64,000 nucleotides of DNA from positions 54,607 to 118,606 of the forward strand of contig NZ_AUBU01000015.1 of NCBI RefSeq assembly GCF_000429405.1. The letters are read 5' to 3'. Made by a program: the position numbers and the translations under genes. Positions 26,804 to 35,475 of this stretch are shown one piece after another (within the stretch, counting starts at the first letter, position 1; every line of letters begins with the position of its first letter). The DNA is from Algoriphagus marincola DSM 16067 (GTDB taxonomy: Bacteria; Bacteroidota; Bacteroidia; Cytophagales; Cyclobacteriaceae). The notes beneath the pieces are model-generated. The model was not told where the DNA came from. It made no database searches and saw only the letters and a list, made by a program, of their open reading frames with translations.

Positions 26804-29341
26804 TTATTCTTCAGCTTTCTCTTTCTTCTTTTTGACCGTGATGGTAAGCTCGGAAGCTTTTCCATCATGATCGGCAGTGATTACATCACCTTCAGAAAGG
26901 TCACCTTTGAGGATTTCCTCGGCAACAGCATCTTCTAGGTATTTTTGAATGGCTCGATTGAGCGGTCTTGCACCATATTGCTGATCGTAGCCTTTTTCTG
27001 ATAAGAAATCCTTGGCCTTGTCAGTCAATTCAATCTTATAGCCCAAGTCCGTAATTCTATGGAAAAGCTTGGCCAATGAGATATCGATGATTTTGAAGAT
27101 ATGCTCTTTGGTGAGTGAGTTAAATACCACGACATCATCCAGACGATTGAGGAATTCAGGGCTGAAGGCCTTTTTCAAAGCAGACTGAATGGTGGACTTC
27201 ATGATGTCGTCCATATTGTCCTGCTTAGCTTTACTTGCAAAACCGATTCCTGCACCGAAGTCTTTCAGGTCACGAACTCCAATATTTGAAGTCATGATGA
27301 TGATGGTATTTCGGAAGTCAACTCTTCTACCAAGTCCATCGGTCAATATTCCATCATCCAATACCTGAAGAAGAATATTGAACACATCAGGGTGAGCTTT
27401 TTCAATCTCGTCCAATAGGACTACTGAGTATGGCTTCCTTCTGACTTTCTCGGTCAACTGTCCACCTTCTTCGTAACCAACATATCCCGGAGGCGCTCCG
27501 ACAAGTCTGGAGACGGAGAATTTCTCCATATACTCAGACATATCAATTCGGATCAAGGAATCCTCTTTATCGAATAGGTAAGTGGCCAGCATTTTGGCAA
27601 GCTCTGTCTTACCGACACCCGTTGGTCCTAGGAAAATAAATGATCCGATAGGCTTTTTAGGATCCTTCAGTCCAACTCTTGTTCGCTGAATTGCCTTGGT
27701 TAGCTTTTTAATCGCTTCTTCCTGACCAATCACTTTTCCAGAAAGCTCCTCATTCATATTCAGGAGTTTTGCTCCTTCATTCTGAGCGATTCGCTTGGTA
27801 GGAATGCCAGTCATCATAGCGATTACCTCTGCGACATTTTCTTCATCGACTGTGAAACGCTTCGTTTTGCTTTCTTCTTCCCAGCGGTTTTTGGCTTGCT
27901 CTAGCTGCTCAAGAAGTTTTTTCTCCTTATCGCGAAGCTGTGCAGCTTCCTCATACTTCTGAGATTTTACGACCCGATTTTTCTCGGTTTTGATTTCCTC
28001 TACCTCAGCTTCTAGCTTAAGGATATCTTCCGGGACGTGAATATTATTGATGTGGACTCTCGCTCCCGCTTCGTCCAAAATGTCAATTGCCTTATCAGGG
28101 AGGAATCTATCCGAGATGTATCGATCCGATAGCTTGACGCAAGCGTCAATAGCCGCTTCGGTATAGTTTACATTGTGGTGATCCTCGTACTTATCCTTGA
28201 TATTATTGAGGATCTGAATGGTTTCCTCAGGGGATGTAGCATCCACCATGACCATTTGGAATCTTCTGGCCAAAGCGCCATCTTTTTCGATGTACTGTCT
28301 GTACTCGTCCAAAGTGGTAGCACCGATACATTGGATTTCTCCTCGGGCCAAAGCTGGCTTAAACATATTCGAAGCGTCCAATGATCCTGAAGCGCCACCC
28401 GCACCGACAATGGTGTGCAGCTCATCTATGAAAAGAATGACATTTGGAGATTTCTCCAACTCATTCATCACAGCCTTCATTCGCTCCTCAAACTGCCCTC
28501 GATATTTGGTCCCTGCAACCAAGGATGCCAGATCTAAAGTAACTACGCGCTTGTTAAACAGGACACGAGACACTTTTTTCTGTACGATTCGAAGTGCCAA
28601 ACCTTCGGCGATGGCAGTTTTACCGACACCTGGTTCTCCAATAAGGATGGGGTTGTTTTTCTTTCTTCGTGAAAGTATCTGAGCCACTCGCTCAATTTCT
28701 TTTTCCCGACCAATGATTGGATCCAATTTGTCGTCTTCAGCCATCTTGGTCAGGTCTCTTCCGAAGTTATCCAAAACCGGAGTTCTGGACTTTTCAGAAC
28801 CTGACTTGGAAGTACCTGAACCTCCCCCTGGTGAACCGAATAGTTTGGAGCCATCATCATCCGCGTCATCCGCTTCAGCTCTTGCTCTCGGACTAGCACC
28901 CGAATCAGATTGCATTTCCAGCATTTCTTTCACCGAGTCATAGTTTACATCAAATTTATTGAGAATCTGAGTGGCAATATTTTCTTCGTCACGCAAGATG
29001 GATAGAAGCAGATGCTCCGTTCCGATCAATTGACTTTTGAAAATTTTCGCCTCCAAATAAGTGATTTTCAACACCTTTTCCGACTGACGAGTCAGCGGAA
29101 TATTGGCCATATTTTTTACATTGTGGTTGGCAGTACCACGAACTGCCCGCTCAATAGAAGCCCGAAGTTCGTCCATTGGAACTCCAAGTTTCTTAAGAAT
29201 GGAAACAGCTACCCCTTCTCCTTCACGAATCATACCCAACAGAAGGTGCTCCGTGCCGATATAGTCGTGCCCCAAGCGGAGCGCTTCCTCTCGACTAAGG
29301 GAAATTACCTCCTTGACTCTGTTCGAAAATTTTGCTTCCAT
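26804..29341 (-). CDS. clpC: ATP-dependent Clp protease ATP-binding subunit ClpC
   Basis: HSP100 unfoldase (845 aa) that feeds substrates to ClpP. In order: Clp-N double repeat (residues 1-145), a Ser/Gly/Asp-rich linker (about 150-190), first AAA+ domain with Walker A GEPGVGKTAIAEG near 237, a UVR-type segment YEEAAQLRDKEKKLLEQLEQ near 460 that marks ClpC over ClpB, and second AAA+ domain with GPTGVGKTELAK near 580. A Lys-rich tail ends the protein. No adaptor or ctsR/mcs genes are adjacent, as usual outside Firmicutes. The gene is transcribed alone. Confidence 0.96.
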   Translation of the reverse strand: MEAKFSNRVKEVISLSREEALRLGHDYIGTEHLLLGMIREGEGVAVSILKKLGVPMDELRASIERAVRGTANHNVKNMANIPLTRQSEKVLKITYLEAKIFKSQLIGTEHLLLSILRDEENIATQILNKFDVNYDSVKEMLEMQSDSGASPRARAEADDADDDGSKLFGSPGGGSGTSKSGSEKSRTPVLDNFGRDLTKMAEDDKLDPIIGREKEIERVAQILSRRKKNNPILIGEPGVGKTAIAEGLALRIVQKKVSRVLFNKRVVTLDLASLVAGTKYRGQFEERMKAVMNELEKSPNVILFIDELHTIVGAGGASGSLDASNMFKPALARGEIQCIGATTLDEYRQYIEKDGALARRFQMVMVDATSPEETIQILNNIKDKYEDHHNVNYTEAAIDACVKLSDRYISDRFLPDKAIDILDEAGARVHINNIHVPEDILKLEAEVEEIKTEKNRVVKSQKYEEAAQLRDKEKKLLEQLEQAKNRWEEESKTKRFTVDEENVAEVIAMMTGIPTKRIAQNEGAKLLNMNEELSGKVIGQEEAIKKLTKAIQRTRVGLKDPKKPIGSFIFLGPTGVGKTELAKMLATYLFDKEDSLIRIDMSEYMEKFSVSRLVGAPPGYVGYEEGGQLTEKVRRKPYSVVLLDEIEKAHPDVFNILLQVLDDGILTDGLGRRVDFRNTIIIMTSNIGVRDLKDFGAGIGFASKAKQDNMDDIMKSTIQSALKKAFSPEFLNRLDDVVVFNSLTKEHIFKIIDISLAKLFHRITDLGYKIELTDKAKDFLSEKGYDQQYGARPLNRAIQKYLEDAVAEEILKGDLSEGDVITADHDGKASELTITVKKKKEKAEE

Positions 29342-29422
29342 TTATTTCCTTTCTGAATAGATAGTTAAACTGTACGTATGTTACCGAATTTGTTTTAAAA
29401 ACACAATCAATTTAACGAATGT

Positions 29423-30049
29423 TCAATGTTTTTTTGAAGATGCCTGCAAGATCGATTTGGCTTGAGGTCCTTCAGCGAATAACAAATCCAAGATCGACAG
29501 GTTGGGTTCAAAGTCTAAGCCAAAATTCTGGACATAGGCCACCGGCTGATATATATCCCGCTGCGAAAAATGCGATCCCGGCATCAGAAGCCCTCTTATG
29601 TCAGTAAATCCCTGCTTATCGGCTGACTCCGAAGTAATTTCCAAATTGACAGGCCATTGCATGATTTTCAGACAGATTGTCAGCACCTGAACGTTCAGAT
29701 CCCAAAGAAGCTTGTATTCCTGCTCAAAAAGCGCTTCGAAATAGGGGAAAATAAATTCGAAAAACGGAGTCTTTCCGTAGGCACTTTGAATCCCACGAAG
29801 GTGTACTTTTTGCCATTTTTGGCGGTAATCAATCTCGATCTCACCAAGCGGAATCCGAGGTCTTCGCCCAACGATGGGAACTGAAAGCGTCTCCACTTTA
29901 TTGGCCAGTCGGATTTGGGTGCGGTTGTAAAAGGACTTGCGCTGATAAATGGACTGGGGATCTAAAACGAGCTTATCCGAGTCCAAAATCGAACAGAAAT
30001 ACTCCAAATTGGGGAAGTAATGCAAATCTGCAAAGACCGTCTTCATCAA
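29423..30049 (-). CDS. WbqC family protein
   Basis: WbqC-like protein (208 aa). The start MMKTVFADLHYFPNLEYF, then LDPQSIYQRKSFYNRTQIRLAN near residue 32 and a basic WQKVHLRGIQSAYGKTPFFE segment near 80, are typical of the family, which is linked to surface polysaccharide or lipid modification in some bacteria. The chemistry is not established. Its start overlaps the last 4 bases of the Sua5/YrdC gene. Length is normal, and no membrane segment is present. Confidence 0.85.
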   Translation of the reverse strand: MMKTVFADLHYFPNLEYFCSILDSDKLVLDPQSIYQRKSFYNRTQIRLANKVETLSVPIVGRRPRIPLGEIEIDYRQKWQKVHLRGIQSAYGKTPFFEFIFPYFEALFEQEYKLLWDLNVQVLTICLKIMQWPVNLEITSESADKQGFTDIRGLLMPGSHFSQRDIYQPVAYVQNFGLDFEPNLSILDLLFAEGPQAKSILQASSKKH

Positions 30050-30675
30050 AGAATCTCCTCCACCAAACCCAAACCTTCCCGGATTACTTCTACCTCCTCA
30101 CCGGTACAGTCCAATATGGTAGAACCCACATTCTGACCATATCCTCCATCGATAACCACATCCACCTGATGCTGATATTTTTCAAAAATCAATTCTGGGT
30201 CCGTGCTGTATTCGATCACCTCATCTTCATCATGGATCGATGTAGTGAGAATAGGCTGCCCCAATTCCTGCACCAGCATTCGGGGTACATTATGATTCGG
30301 AACCCGGATCCCCACGGTCTTCTTGTTCATTTGCATGATCTTGGGCACCTGTGAACTGGCTTCCAAAATAAAAGTAAATGGCCCGGGGAAAGCTTTTTTC
30401 ATCATTTTAAACACCGGCTTGTGAATGACCCGGGTGTATTGGGCAATATCACTCAAATCGGCACAAATAAAGGAGAAATTATGCTTTTTGGGATTGATTC
30501 CCTTGATTTTAGCAATCCGCTCGACTGCCCGTTGATTGGTGATATCACAGCCGATCCCGTAGACAGTATCTGTGGGATAGATGACCACTCCCCCATCCCG
30601 CAAAATATCCACAATATGGCGTATCCGCTTAGGATCGGGATTCTCTTCGTAAAGTTTAATAAATTCGGCTGACAT
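30046..30675 (-). CDS. L-threonylcarbamoyladenylate synthase family protein (Sua5/YciO/YrdC)
   Basis: YrdC-fold protein (209 aa from the ATG at 30675) related to the enzyme making threonylcarbamoyl-AMP for t6A modification of tRNA. VIYPTDTVYGIGCDI near residue 29, KKHNFSFICADLS near 59, and PFTFILEASSQVPK near 94 are family motifs. I chose the ATG over an upstream GTG at 30723 because homology begins at MSAEFIKLYEENPDP. The length and sequence fit the YciO-like subgroup as well as TsaC, so the precise activity is not certain. Co-transcribed with the Nudix gene and wbqC. Confidence 0.88.
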   Translation of the reverse strand: MSAEFIKLYEENPDPKRIRHIVDILRDGGVVIYPTDTVYGIGCDITNQRAVERIAKIKGINPKKHNFSFICADLSDIAQYTRVIHKPVFKMMKKAFPGPFTFILEASSQVPKIMQMNKKTVGIRVPNHNVPRMLVQELGQPILTTSIHDEDEVIEYSTDPELIFEKYQHQVDVVIDGGYGQNVGSTILDCTGEEVEVIREGLGLVEEIL

Positions 30676-30719
30676 AGTTTTTAGGCCTTTTTGGTCAATC
30701 AATGCTAAAGCTGCCCAAC

Positions 30720-31136
30720 TCACTTAGAAAATTGAACTAGTAAATCATCCCAATTTTCCTCCAAATACTTCACAATCGGGATATCTGCAGGTGCCCAATT
30801 TACTTCAAAAAGTTCACTTTGGCCCAGCCAAGAAAGCTGATCATGCTCATAAAGTGTGATTTTCCCTACCTCCACTCTAACCAAAAAGGGAATGAGCTGA
30901 ATGGATTTCCCGGAAGTCATCGCATGGGAATGATTCGGAAGAGAGGATAGGATTCGAACCCGAACTCCCAATTCTTCCTCAATTTCCCGAACTATGCAAC
31001 TTTCTGCACTTTCGTCCTCCTCCACTTTCCCTCCCGGAAATTCCCAATAGCCCGCTAAGGGCATATCCTTGGACCTGCGGACCGATAGAACCTTCTGGTC
31101 ATTCAAGATGACTGCACAGGCAACGGGAATGGTCAT
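30720..31136 (-). CDS. mutT: MutT-like Nudix hydrolase
   Basis: Nudix hydrolase (138 aa from the ATG at 31136), likely cleaning 8-oxo-dGTP or a related nucleotide. The Nudix box is complete: GGKVEEDESAESCIVREIEE followed by ELGV, matching GX5EX7REUXEEXGU. The start AVILNDQKVLSVRRSKDMPL and the downstream WLGQSELFEVNWAPADIPIV fit the MutT/(deoxy)CTP-pyrophosphohydrolase subgroup. A TTG at 31169 in frame is possible, but homology begins at MTIPVACAVI. First gene of the nudix-yrdC-wbqC unit. Confidence 0.88.
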   Translation of the reverse strand: MTIPVACAVILNDQKVLSVRRSKDMPLAGYWEFPGGKVEEDESAESCIVREIEEELGVRVRILSSLPNHSHAMTSGKSIQLIPFLVRVEVGKITLYEHDQLSWLGQSELFEVNWAPADIPIVKYLEENWDDLLVQFSK

Positions 31137-31294
31137 GGGTTTTGCATTTAGTTTTTTATGGAGATCCAAATATCATGGAGAAAGCTAGTCTATCCATACC
31201 TTTTTGAAATTTTCTGAAAAGCGTGCCGACAACTTTTCTCAAGCGGGGGCTGTTAGCAGAGAGATAAATAAAGTGTTTTCATATTTTTGCTGTC

Positions 31295-32344
31295 ATGCTA
31301 GCCGATAAGAAGAAAAAATTACTGCTCATCCTGATCATCACCTTTTCAGTGTTGGGTATTTCGATGACCTTTTATTTCTATCAGGTCTTTTTCAGCCCAA
31401 ATGTATTGGTCGAAAGTGACAATGATCAGCCGATTGCATTTCGCATTCCCAGCAATGCCAACTACCAGTATGTGGCCAATCAGCTTTATGATCAAAAAAT
31501 CATCAATGATGCAGTCAGCTTTGGATTTGTCGCAAAGGTCTTGGACTATCAGGAGTTGGTGAAGCCGGGACTTTACAGTATCAAGCCGCGAATGACCAAC
31601 CTGCAATTGGTCAGGCTGCTTCGATCGGGTGATCAAACGCCCATCCGCATCACATTCAATAATGTAAGGACCAAGGAAGATTTGGCAGAAAAAATCACCA
31701 GTAACCTCGAAATCGAATCCGATCAATTTCTCAGCTTGCTACAGGACTCAGTTTACATCCGTAAGTTTGATTTTGACGAGGAGACGATCATGAGCATGTT
31801 TATCCCCAATACCTATGAAGTATGGTGGAATACGAGTGCAGAGGCTCTTTTTGATCGAATGTATCGGGAGTATGAAAATTTCTGGACGGAATCTCGGAAG
31901 GAAAAGGCTAAGGCTTTAGGGCTTTCCCAAAAAGAAGTCAGTACGCTGGCGAGTATCGTACAGGCAGAAAGCCAAAAAAATGACGAACGAGACCGTATAG
32001 CAGGCGTTTATCTTAATCGCCTTCGACTTGGCATGCCTTTACAAGCGGATCCTACTCTGGTATTTGCCTTGGGAGATTTCTCCATCAAACGCGTGCTGAA
32101 TGTTCACAAGGAAACTGACAGCCCATACAACACCTACAAATATGCAGGTTTGCCTCCTGGCCCCATTAATCTTCCGGATATTTCAGCTCTGGACGCCGTG
32201 CTAAACGCTGAAGATCATAATTACCTGTATTTCTGCGCCAAAGAAGATTTTTCCGGCTATCACGTCTTTGCTACTAACTTGTCCCAGCATAATGCAAATG
32301 CGAGACGCTATCAGGCGGCTTTGAATCGGGCAAAAATATTTTAA
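31295..32344 (+). CDS. mltG: Endolytic murein transglycosylase
   Basis: MltG/YceG-like lytic transglycosylase (349 aa) that cuts nascent glycan strands at the inner membrane. One N-terminal membrane helix (about residues 8-30) is followed by a LysM-like region and the catalytic domain with the active-site Glu in SIVQAESQ near residue 227, then YLNRLRLGMPLQADPT and YAGLPPGPINLP, all family hallmarks. The ATG lies only 5 bases after a TATTTTTG element (31282-31289), so a leaderless or very short-leader mRNA is possible. The thioesterase gene follows 1 base later. Confidence 0.94.
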   Translation: MLADKKKKLLLILIITFSVLGISMTFYFYQVFFSPNVLVESDNDQPIAFRIPSNANYQYVANQLYDQKIINDAVSFGFVAKVLDYQELVKPGLYSIKPRMTNLQLVRLLRSGDQTPIRITFNNVRTKEDLAEKITSNLEIESDQFLSLLQDSVYIRKFDFDEETIMSMFIPNTYEVWWNTSAEALFDRMYREYENFWTESRKEKAKALGLSQKEVSTLASIVQAESQKNDERDRIAGVYLNRLRLGMPLQADPTLVFALGDFSIKRVLNVHKETDSPYNTYKYAGLPPGPINLPDISALDAVLNAEDHNYLYFCAKEDFSGYHVFATNLSQHNANARRYQAALNRAKIF

Positions 32345-32345
32345 T

Positions 32346-32750
32346 ATGTACCAAGCTGATACGCAAATCCGCGTTCGATACGCCGAAACTGATCAAATGA
32401 GCTACGTGTACTATGGCAATTACGCCATGTATTTCGAAGTGGGGCGAGTGGAAGCCATGCGACAGATCGGATTTTCCTATCGGAAAATGGAGGAGGAAGG
32501 GGTCATGATGCCGGTTTTGGAAAGTCACTTCAGATATATCAAACCAGGCAAATACGATGAAAAGCTGACTATCCGCACCAAAATTCCGAGCATGCCGGGG
32601 GTAAGAATCCGCTTTGAATATGAAGTGCTCAATGAGCAAGGAGAGCTTATCACAGAAGGCTGGACAGTTCTGGCTTTTTTGAAAAAAGAGAATCATCAAC
32701 CTACCAGACCCCCAAAGAATTTATTAGATTTATTGAAACCTTACTTTTAA
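32346..32750 (+). CDS. Acyl-CoA thioesterase, 4-hydroxybenzoyl-CoA thioesterase/YbgC family
   Basis: Hot-dog fold thioesterase (134 aa). IRVRYAETDQMSYVYYGNYA near residue 8 contains the YbgC/4HBT active-site Asp and its surrounding motif, followed by FEVGRVEAMRQIG. It hydrolyses short acyl-CoA or acyl-ACP thioesters in relatives; the substrate here is not known. It sits between mltG (1-base gap) and the BrkB-family gene (13-base gap) in one unit. Normal length. Confidence 0.9.
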   Translation: MYQADTQIRVRYAETDQMSYVYYGNYAMYFEVGRVEAMRQIGFSYRKMEEEGVMMPVLESHFRYIKPGKYDEKLTIRTKIPSMPGVRIRFEYEVLNEQGELITEGWTVLAFLKKENHQPTRPPKNLLDLLKPYF

Positions 32751-32763
32751 GTAAAGTCCAATT

Positions 32764-33732
32764 GTGGTCAACAAGCGAATCAAGCAAGTAGAAAAATTCA
32801 CTCAGGAACAACTCCTGCGGCTGCGCAAGGTGCACTTTGGCAATCCGGACAAAAATCTCTACGATACCGGCAAGCTTTTCATCGATCAGCTGCAAAAGGA
32901 TGATATCACCGAGCGGGCTGGCTCCATGGCCTTTAGTTTCTTTGTCGCCTTGTTCCCTTTGCTCTTGTTTTTACTCAATTTGATTCCCTATCTCCAGAAT
33001 TTTTTTCCTTTGGTGACTACTGAAAATATCCTGGGGTTTATTACAGAAATTGTACCCGGGGATATTTTTGAAGAGATGGAGGGAACCATCACTGATATCG
33101 TATCCAGGCCCCGCCAAAGCTTACTTTCCTTCGGATTTTTCTTTGCGCTTTTTGCCTCTAGTCAAGGAGTGATCTCCATGATGAACTCATTCAACTCAGT
33201 TTATCAGACAAATGAGAATAGAGGCTTTTTCAAAAGTAGGGGCATATCTGTACTGATCGTATTTATCTTAGTTTTGACCATAATCATAGCCAGTACAACC
33301 ATGATTTTTGGAAGTATTGCTATCCAACGAATCGAAAACCTTCAGCTTTTCAATTCAGAGTTTTTGATTTTCCTGTTTAATGCACTCAAATTCTTGGTTT
33401 TACTGGCTGTATTTTATTTCTCATCAGCATTCATTTTCAGATTTGCGCCTGCTGTTCATGACAAGTGGCATTTTTTCTCCATCGGAGCAAATATCGCAGG
33501 ACTCTTAATCACCCTATCCTTCTATGGATTCACTTTTTATCTGAATAATTTTGCCAGCTACAATAAGCTTTATGGGTCCATCGGAACGCTGATTGCCCTG
33601 TTGCTTTGGTTGTATATCACATCACTGATCATTCTGATTTCCTTTGAGGTCAATGTGACCATGGATTTGATGGATGAAAAGAAAAAGCGTATAGAGGAGG
33701 AAGGATATACGGAGATTGATTATGGGGATTAA
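32764..33732 (+). CDS. YihY/BrkB family inner membrane protein
   Basis: Six-helix membrane protein (322 aa, GTG start) of the BrkB/YihY family. A cytosolic N-terminus of about 60 residues leads to AGSMAFSFFVALFPLLLFLL, the usual first-helix motif, and later YGSIGTLIALLLWLYITSLI, the last-helix motif. A charged C-terminal tail follows. The family has been described as ribonuclease BN by mistake; no nuclease motif is present. Last gene of the mltG unit. Confidence 0.9.
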   Translation: MVNKRIKQVEKFTQEQLLRLRKVHFGNPDKNLYDTGKLFIDQLQKDDITERAGSMAFSFFVALFPLLLFLLNLIPYLQNFFPLVTTENILGFITEIVPGDIFEEMEGTITDIVSRPRQSLLSFGFFFALFASSQGVISMMNSFNSVYQTNENRGFFKSRGISVLIVFILVLTIIIASTTMIFGSIAIQRIENLQLFNSEFLIFLFNALKFLVLLAVFYFSSAFIFRFAPAVHDKWHFFSIGANIAGLLITLSFYGFTFYLNNFASYNKLYGSIGTLIALLLWLYITSLIILISFEVNVTMDLMDEKKKRIEEEGYTEIDYGD

Positions 33733-33842
33733 AGCCAAATCGAGAAACATTTTTTTGAGGTAGTGACGGTGAATTGTATCACATTCTATGGCTTTTACGT
33801 ATTACCTAAAGTCTCAGCTGCTCCACTCATAATTTTACTCCT

Positions 33843-34346
33843 ATGAAAAAATTAACACTCTTTTTAATTCCGGTTCTACTTTTGGTCATTTCCTGCTCCG
33901 AGGACAAGGATGAACTTCCGGTGAGTTACCTGAAGGGAACCTATGAGTTGGCTTATGAAAATACCGATAGAGGCCTTTGGTACATTGATCAGCTTAATTT
34001 TTCATCCAATGGCACGATTACTAGGCAGGGTTTGGTAAGGATTGCGCCAGACGGAGCCGATTTAGGATGGTATAGCTATTCCGAAGGAAGCTACTCCGTC
34101 AGAGGAGAGGAATACCGTGTAGATGTAGAGTCTATTTATCAAATGGAATTTGAGAGTGAGGAGTTTTATGTTCCTTTAGAAGAACTTGTATTGTTGGAAG
34201 ATTATAATCCGGGACCACAGGTGGGAAATCTTCGCCAGGAAGCAAATGGTCAAATTATCGCGATTTCATTTCCCTGCAATGATATGTTCAATTCAGGGGT
34301 GAATTTGATCTGTTTGGGAGAACAGAAATACGCAATGGTGAATTGA
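33843..34346 (+). CDS. Lipoprotein of unknown function, 167 aa
   Basis: Secreted lipoprotein: the signal MKKLTLFLIPVLLLVISCSE has a lipobox ending at Cys18. The mature part has strands such as YLKGTYELAYENTDRGLWYI and GTITRQGLVRIAPDGADLGW, resembling small lipocalin-like lipoproteins of Bacteroidota, but I cannot assign a family. It is a lone gene at the edge of the conserved region, directly before the repeat-rich accessory island. Confidence 0.72.
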   Translation: MKKLTLFLIPVLLLVISCSEDKDELPVSYLKGTYELAYENTDRGLWYIDQLNFSSNGTITRQGLVRIAPDGADLGWYSYSEGSYSVRGEEYRVDVESIYQMEFESEEFYVPLEELVLLEDYNPGPQVGNLRQEANGQIIAISFPCNDMFNSGVNLICLGEQKYAMVN

Positions 34347-34419
34347 TTTCTCTCTAGTCCTAGTATCCATTCTACGATTCCTCTTCTCGGCATAATTAAA
34401 TATCGGTTGAGATTGGGAT

Positions 34420-34483
34420 GGCTAAAAAAACAAAAAGCCCTCCCGCATCGCGGAAAGGCTTGTTTTGCAGAGAGGAAGGGATT
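34420..34483 (-). repeat. tRNA-Ser-like 3' end plus terminator, copy A
   Basis: Read on the reverse strand, AATCCCTTCCTCTCTGCA (the T-arm 3' side, acceptor strand and GCA end of a serine-type tRNA) is followed by a GC hairpin (AAGCCTTTCCGC/GCGGGAGGGCTT) and a T-run. The 5' part of the tRNA is missing. About 62 bases are nearly identical to copy C at 34745. Confidence 0.6.
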
Positions 34484-34590
34484 GCTCGTACGCGCACCCA
34501 TGCCGCACTGCCCCTCGCGAATCTCCCTTTGGCCGATTTCGAACCCGAGGGTTCTCATCCCTTATAATTCATAATTGCTTATTCTAAAGC

Positions 34591-34646
34591 ATAAAAAAAG
34601 CGTCGAAATTTTAATATTTCAACGCTTTGCAGAGAGGAAGGGATTG
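34591..34646 (-). repeat. tRNA-Ser-like 3' end plus terminator, copy B
   Basis: The same reverse-strand AATCCCTTCCTCTCTGCA tail is followed by a different hairpin (AGCGTTGAAATA/ATTTCGACGCT type) and a run of seven T. Again no tRNA 5' half is present. A shared tRNA tail with an unrelated terminator argues against simple copying of one unit. Confidence 0.55.
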
Positions 34647-34744
34647 GCTTTGCCTTTCCCAAATTGAAGGAGGGTCGCAAACCAAGCCTACTCACTTCGT
34701 TCGTTTTGGTCTTTTTGCCCATTAGCCACTCAAGTAAACTTGGC

Positions 34745-34813
34745 GGCTAAAAAACAAAAAGCCCTCCCGCATCGCGGAAAGGCTTGTTTTGCAGAGAGGA
34801 AGGGATTCGAACC
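34745..34813 (-). repeat. tRNA-Ser-like 3' end plus terminator, copy C
   Basis: The best-preserved tail: GGTTCGAATCCCTTCCTC on the reverse strand includes a TTCGAAT T loop, and the GCA end and hairpin match copy A. The sequence upstream (34814-34900) does not contain a matching AGAGAGG acceptor strand, D arm or anticodon arm, so this is a fragment and not a functional tRNA. Confidence 0.6.
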
Positions 34814-34887
34814 TTTCATCTATCTATTTGATAATCAACGTATTAAAATTCACCCAACAAAAAGACGTAGAGTTTTACGCTTTTTTT
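34803..34887. repeat. Attachment-site-like unit, copy 1
   Basis: Begins with GGATTCGAACC and ends about 85 bases later in CGTAGAGTTTTACGC and a T-run. A diverged copy lies at 35012-35096. The GGATTCGAACC end is the tRNA tail used by many tyrosine recombinases, but no integrase gene remains. Confidence 0.45.
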
Positions 34888-35011
34888 AACTTGGACTTTT
34901 TCCAAATGATCTTGTGATTCGAAACTAATCAACAAAATAGCTTTAAACAAAGCAAAACGAAGGATTTTAAAAATTATCCAACCTAAGCTGGAAATAAAAA
35001 ATCTTTTTAGG

Positions 35012-35096
35012 ATTCGAACCATAATCTTAACAGCCTAGTATTCAATACATTATAAATACCCAAAAAAATACGTTGAGCTATACGCTTTTATTTGGC
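35012..35096. repeat. Attachment-site-like unit, copy 2
   Basis: Degenerate copy of the 34803-34887 unit: AGGATTCGAACC at the left, ACCCAAAAAAATACG in the middle and AGCTATACGCTTTTA at the right. The rest of 34347-35475 is AT-rich, and apart from these repeats I see no gene in it. Confidence 0.4.
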
Positions 35097-35475
35097 TGTC
35101 TTCAGTCGATATTTTGAGCAAATGGTGGTTTAAAGTAGTTATCGTCTCTAATTCCAAGGATAACTGAGTACAATTAAAGCTGAAAATTCCGTTGGGTTAA
35201 GTTTGACATCTGCTTAAATAAAGAAATTTAAAAACTTTAAAAGGTAATAATTCTAAACATCTTCCCTTAGATATTATCCCTAGTATCACAATTACTCGAT
35301 TTTCAATTCGCTGTATTCCTCCGCATTATAAGAAAATTAAAAATTTACATGAATGGATCATTGCTCTGATAATAACCGCTTAAAAAATTGTACCAGTTTT
35401 GTTAAAAAGTAATCTTTTAGGGGTATAGTAATAGAATTTTCTTATCGGTATATTTATGAGATGGTTTAGTCGGAG

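Noticed and set aside
34250..34558. 102-residue reverse frame
   Set aside because: It is formed by the tRNA-like tail repeat and the antisense of the 33843 lipoprotein gene; no independent gene evidence.
34745..34830. A functional tRNA-Ser on the reverse strand
   Set aside because: Only the T arm and acceptor 3' strand can be found; no matching 5' acceptor strand, D arm or anticodon arm lies within the needed distance.
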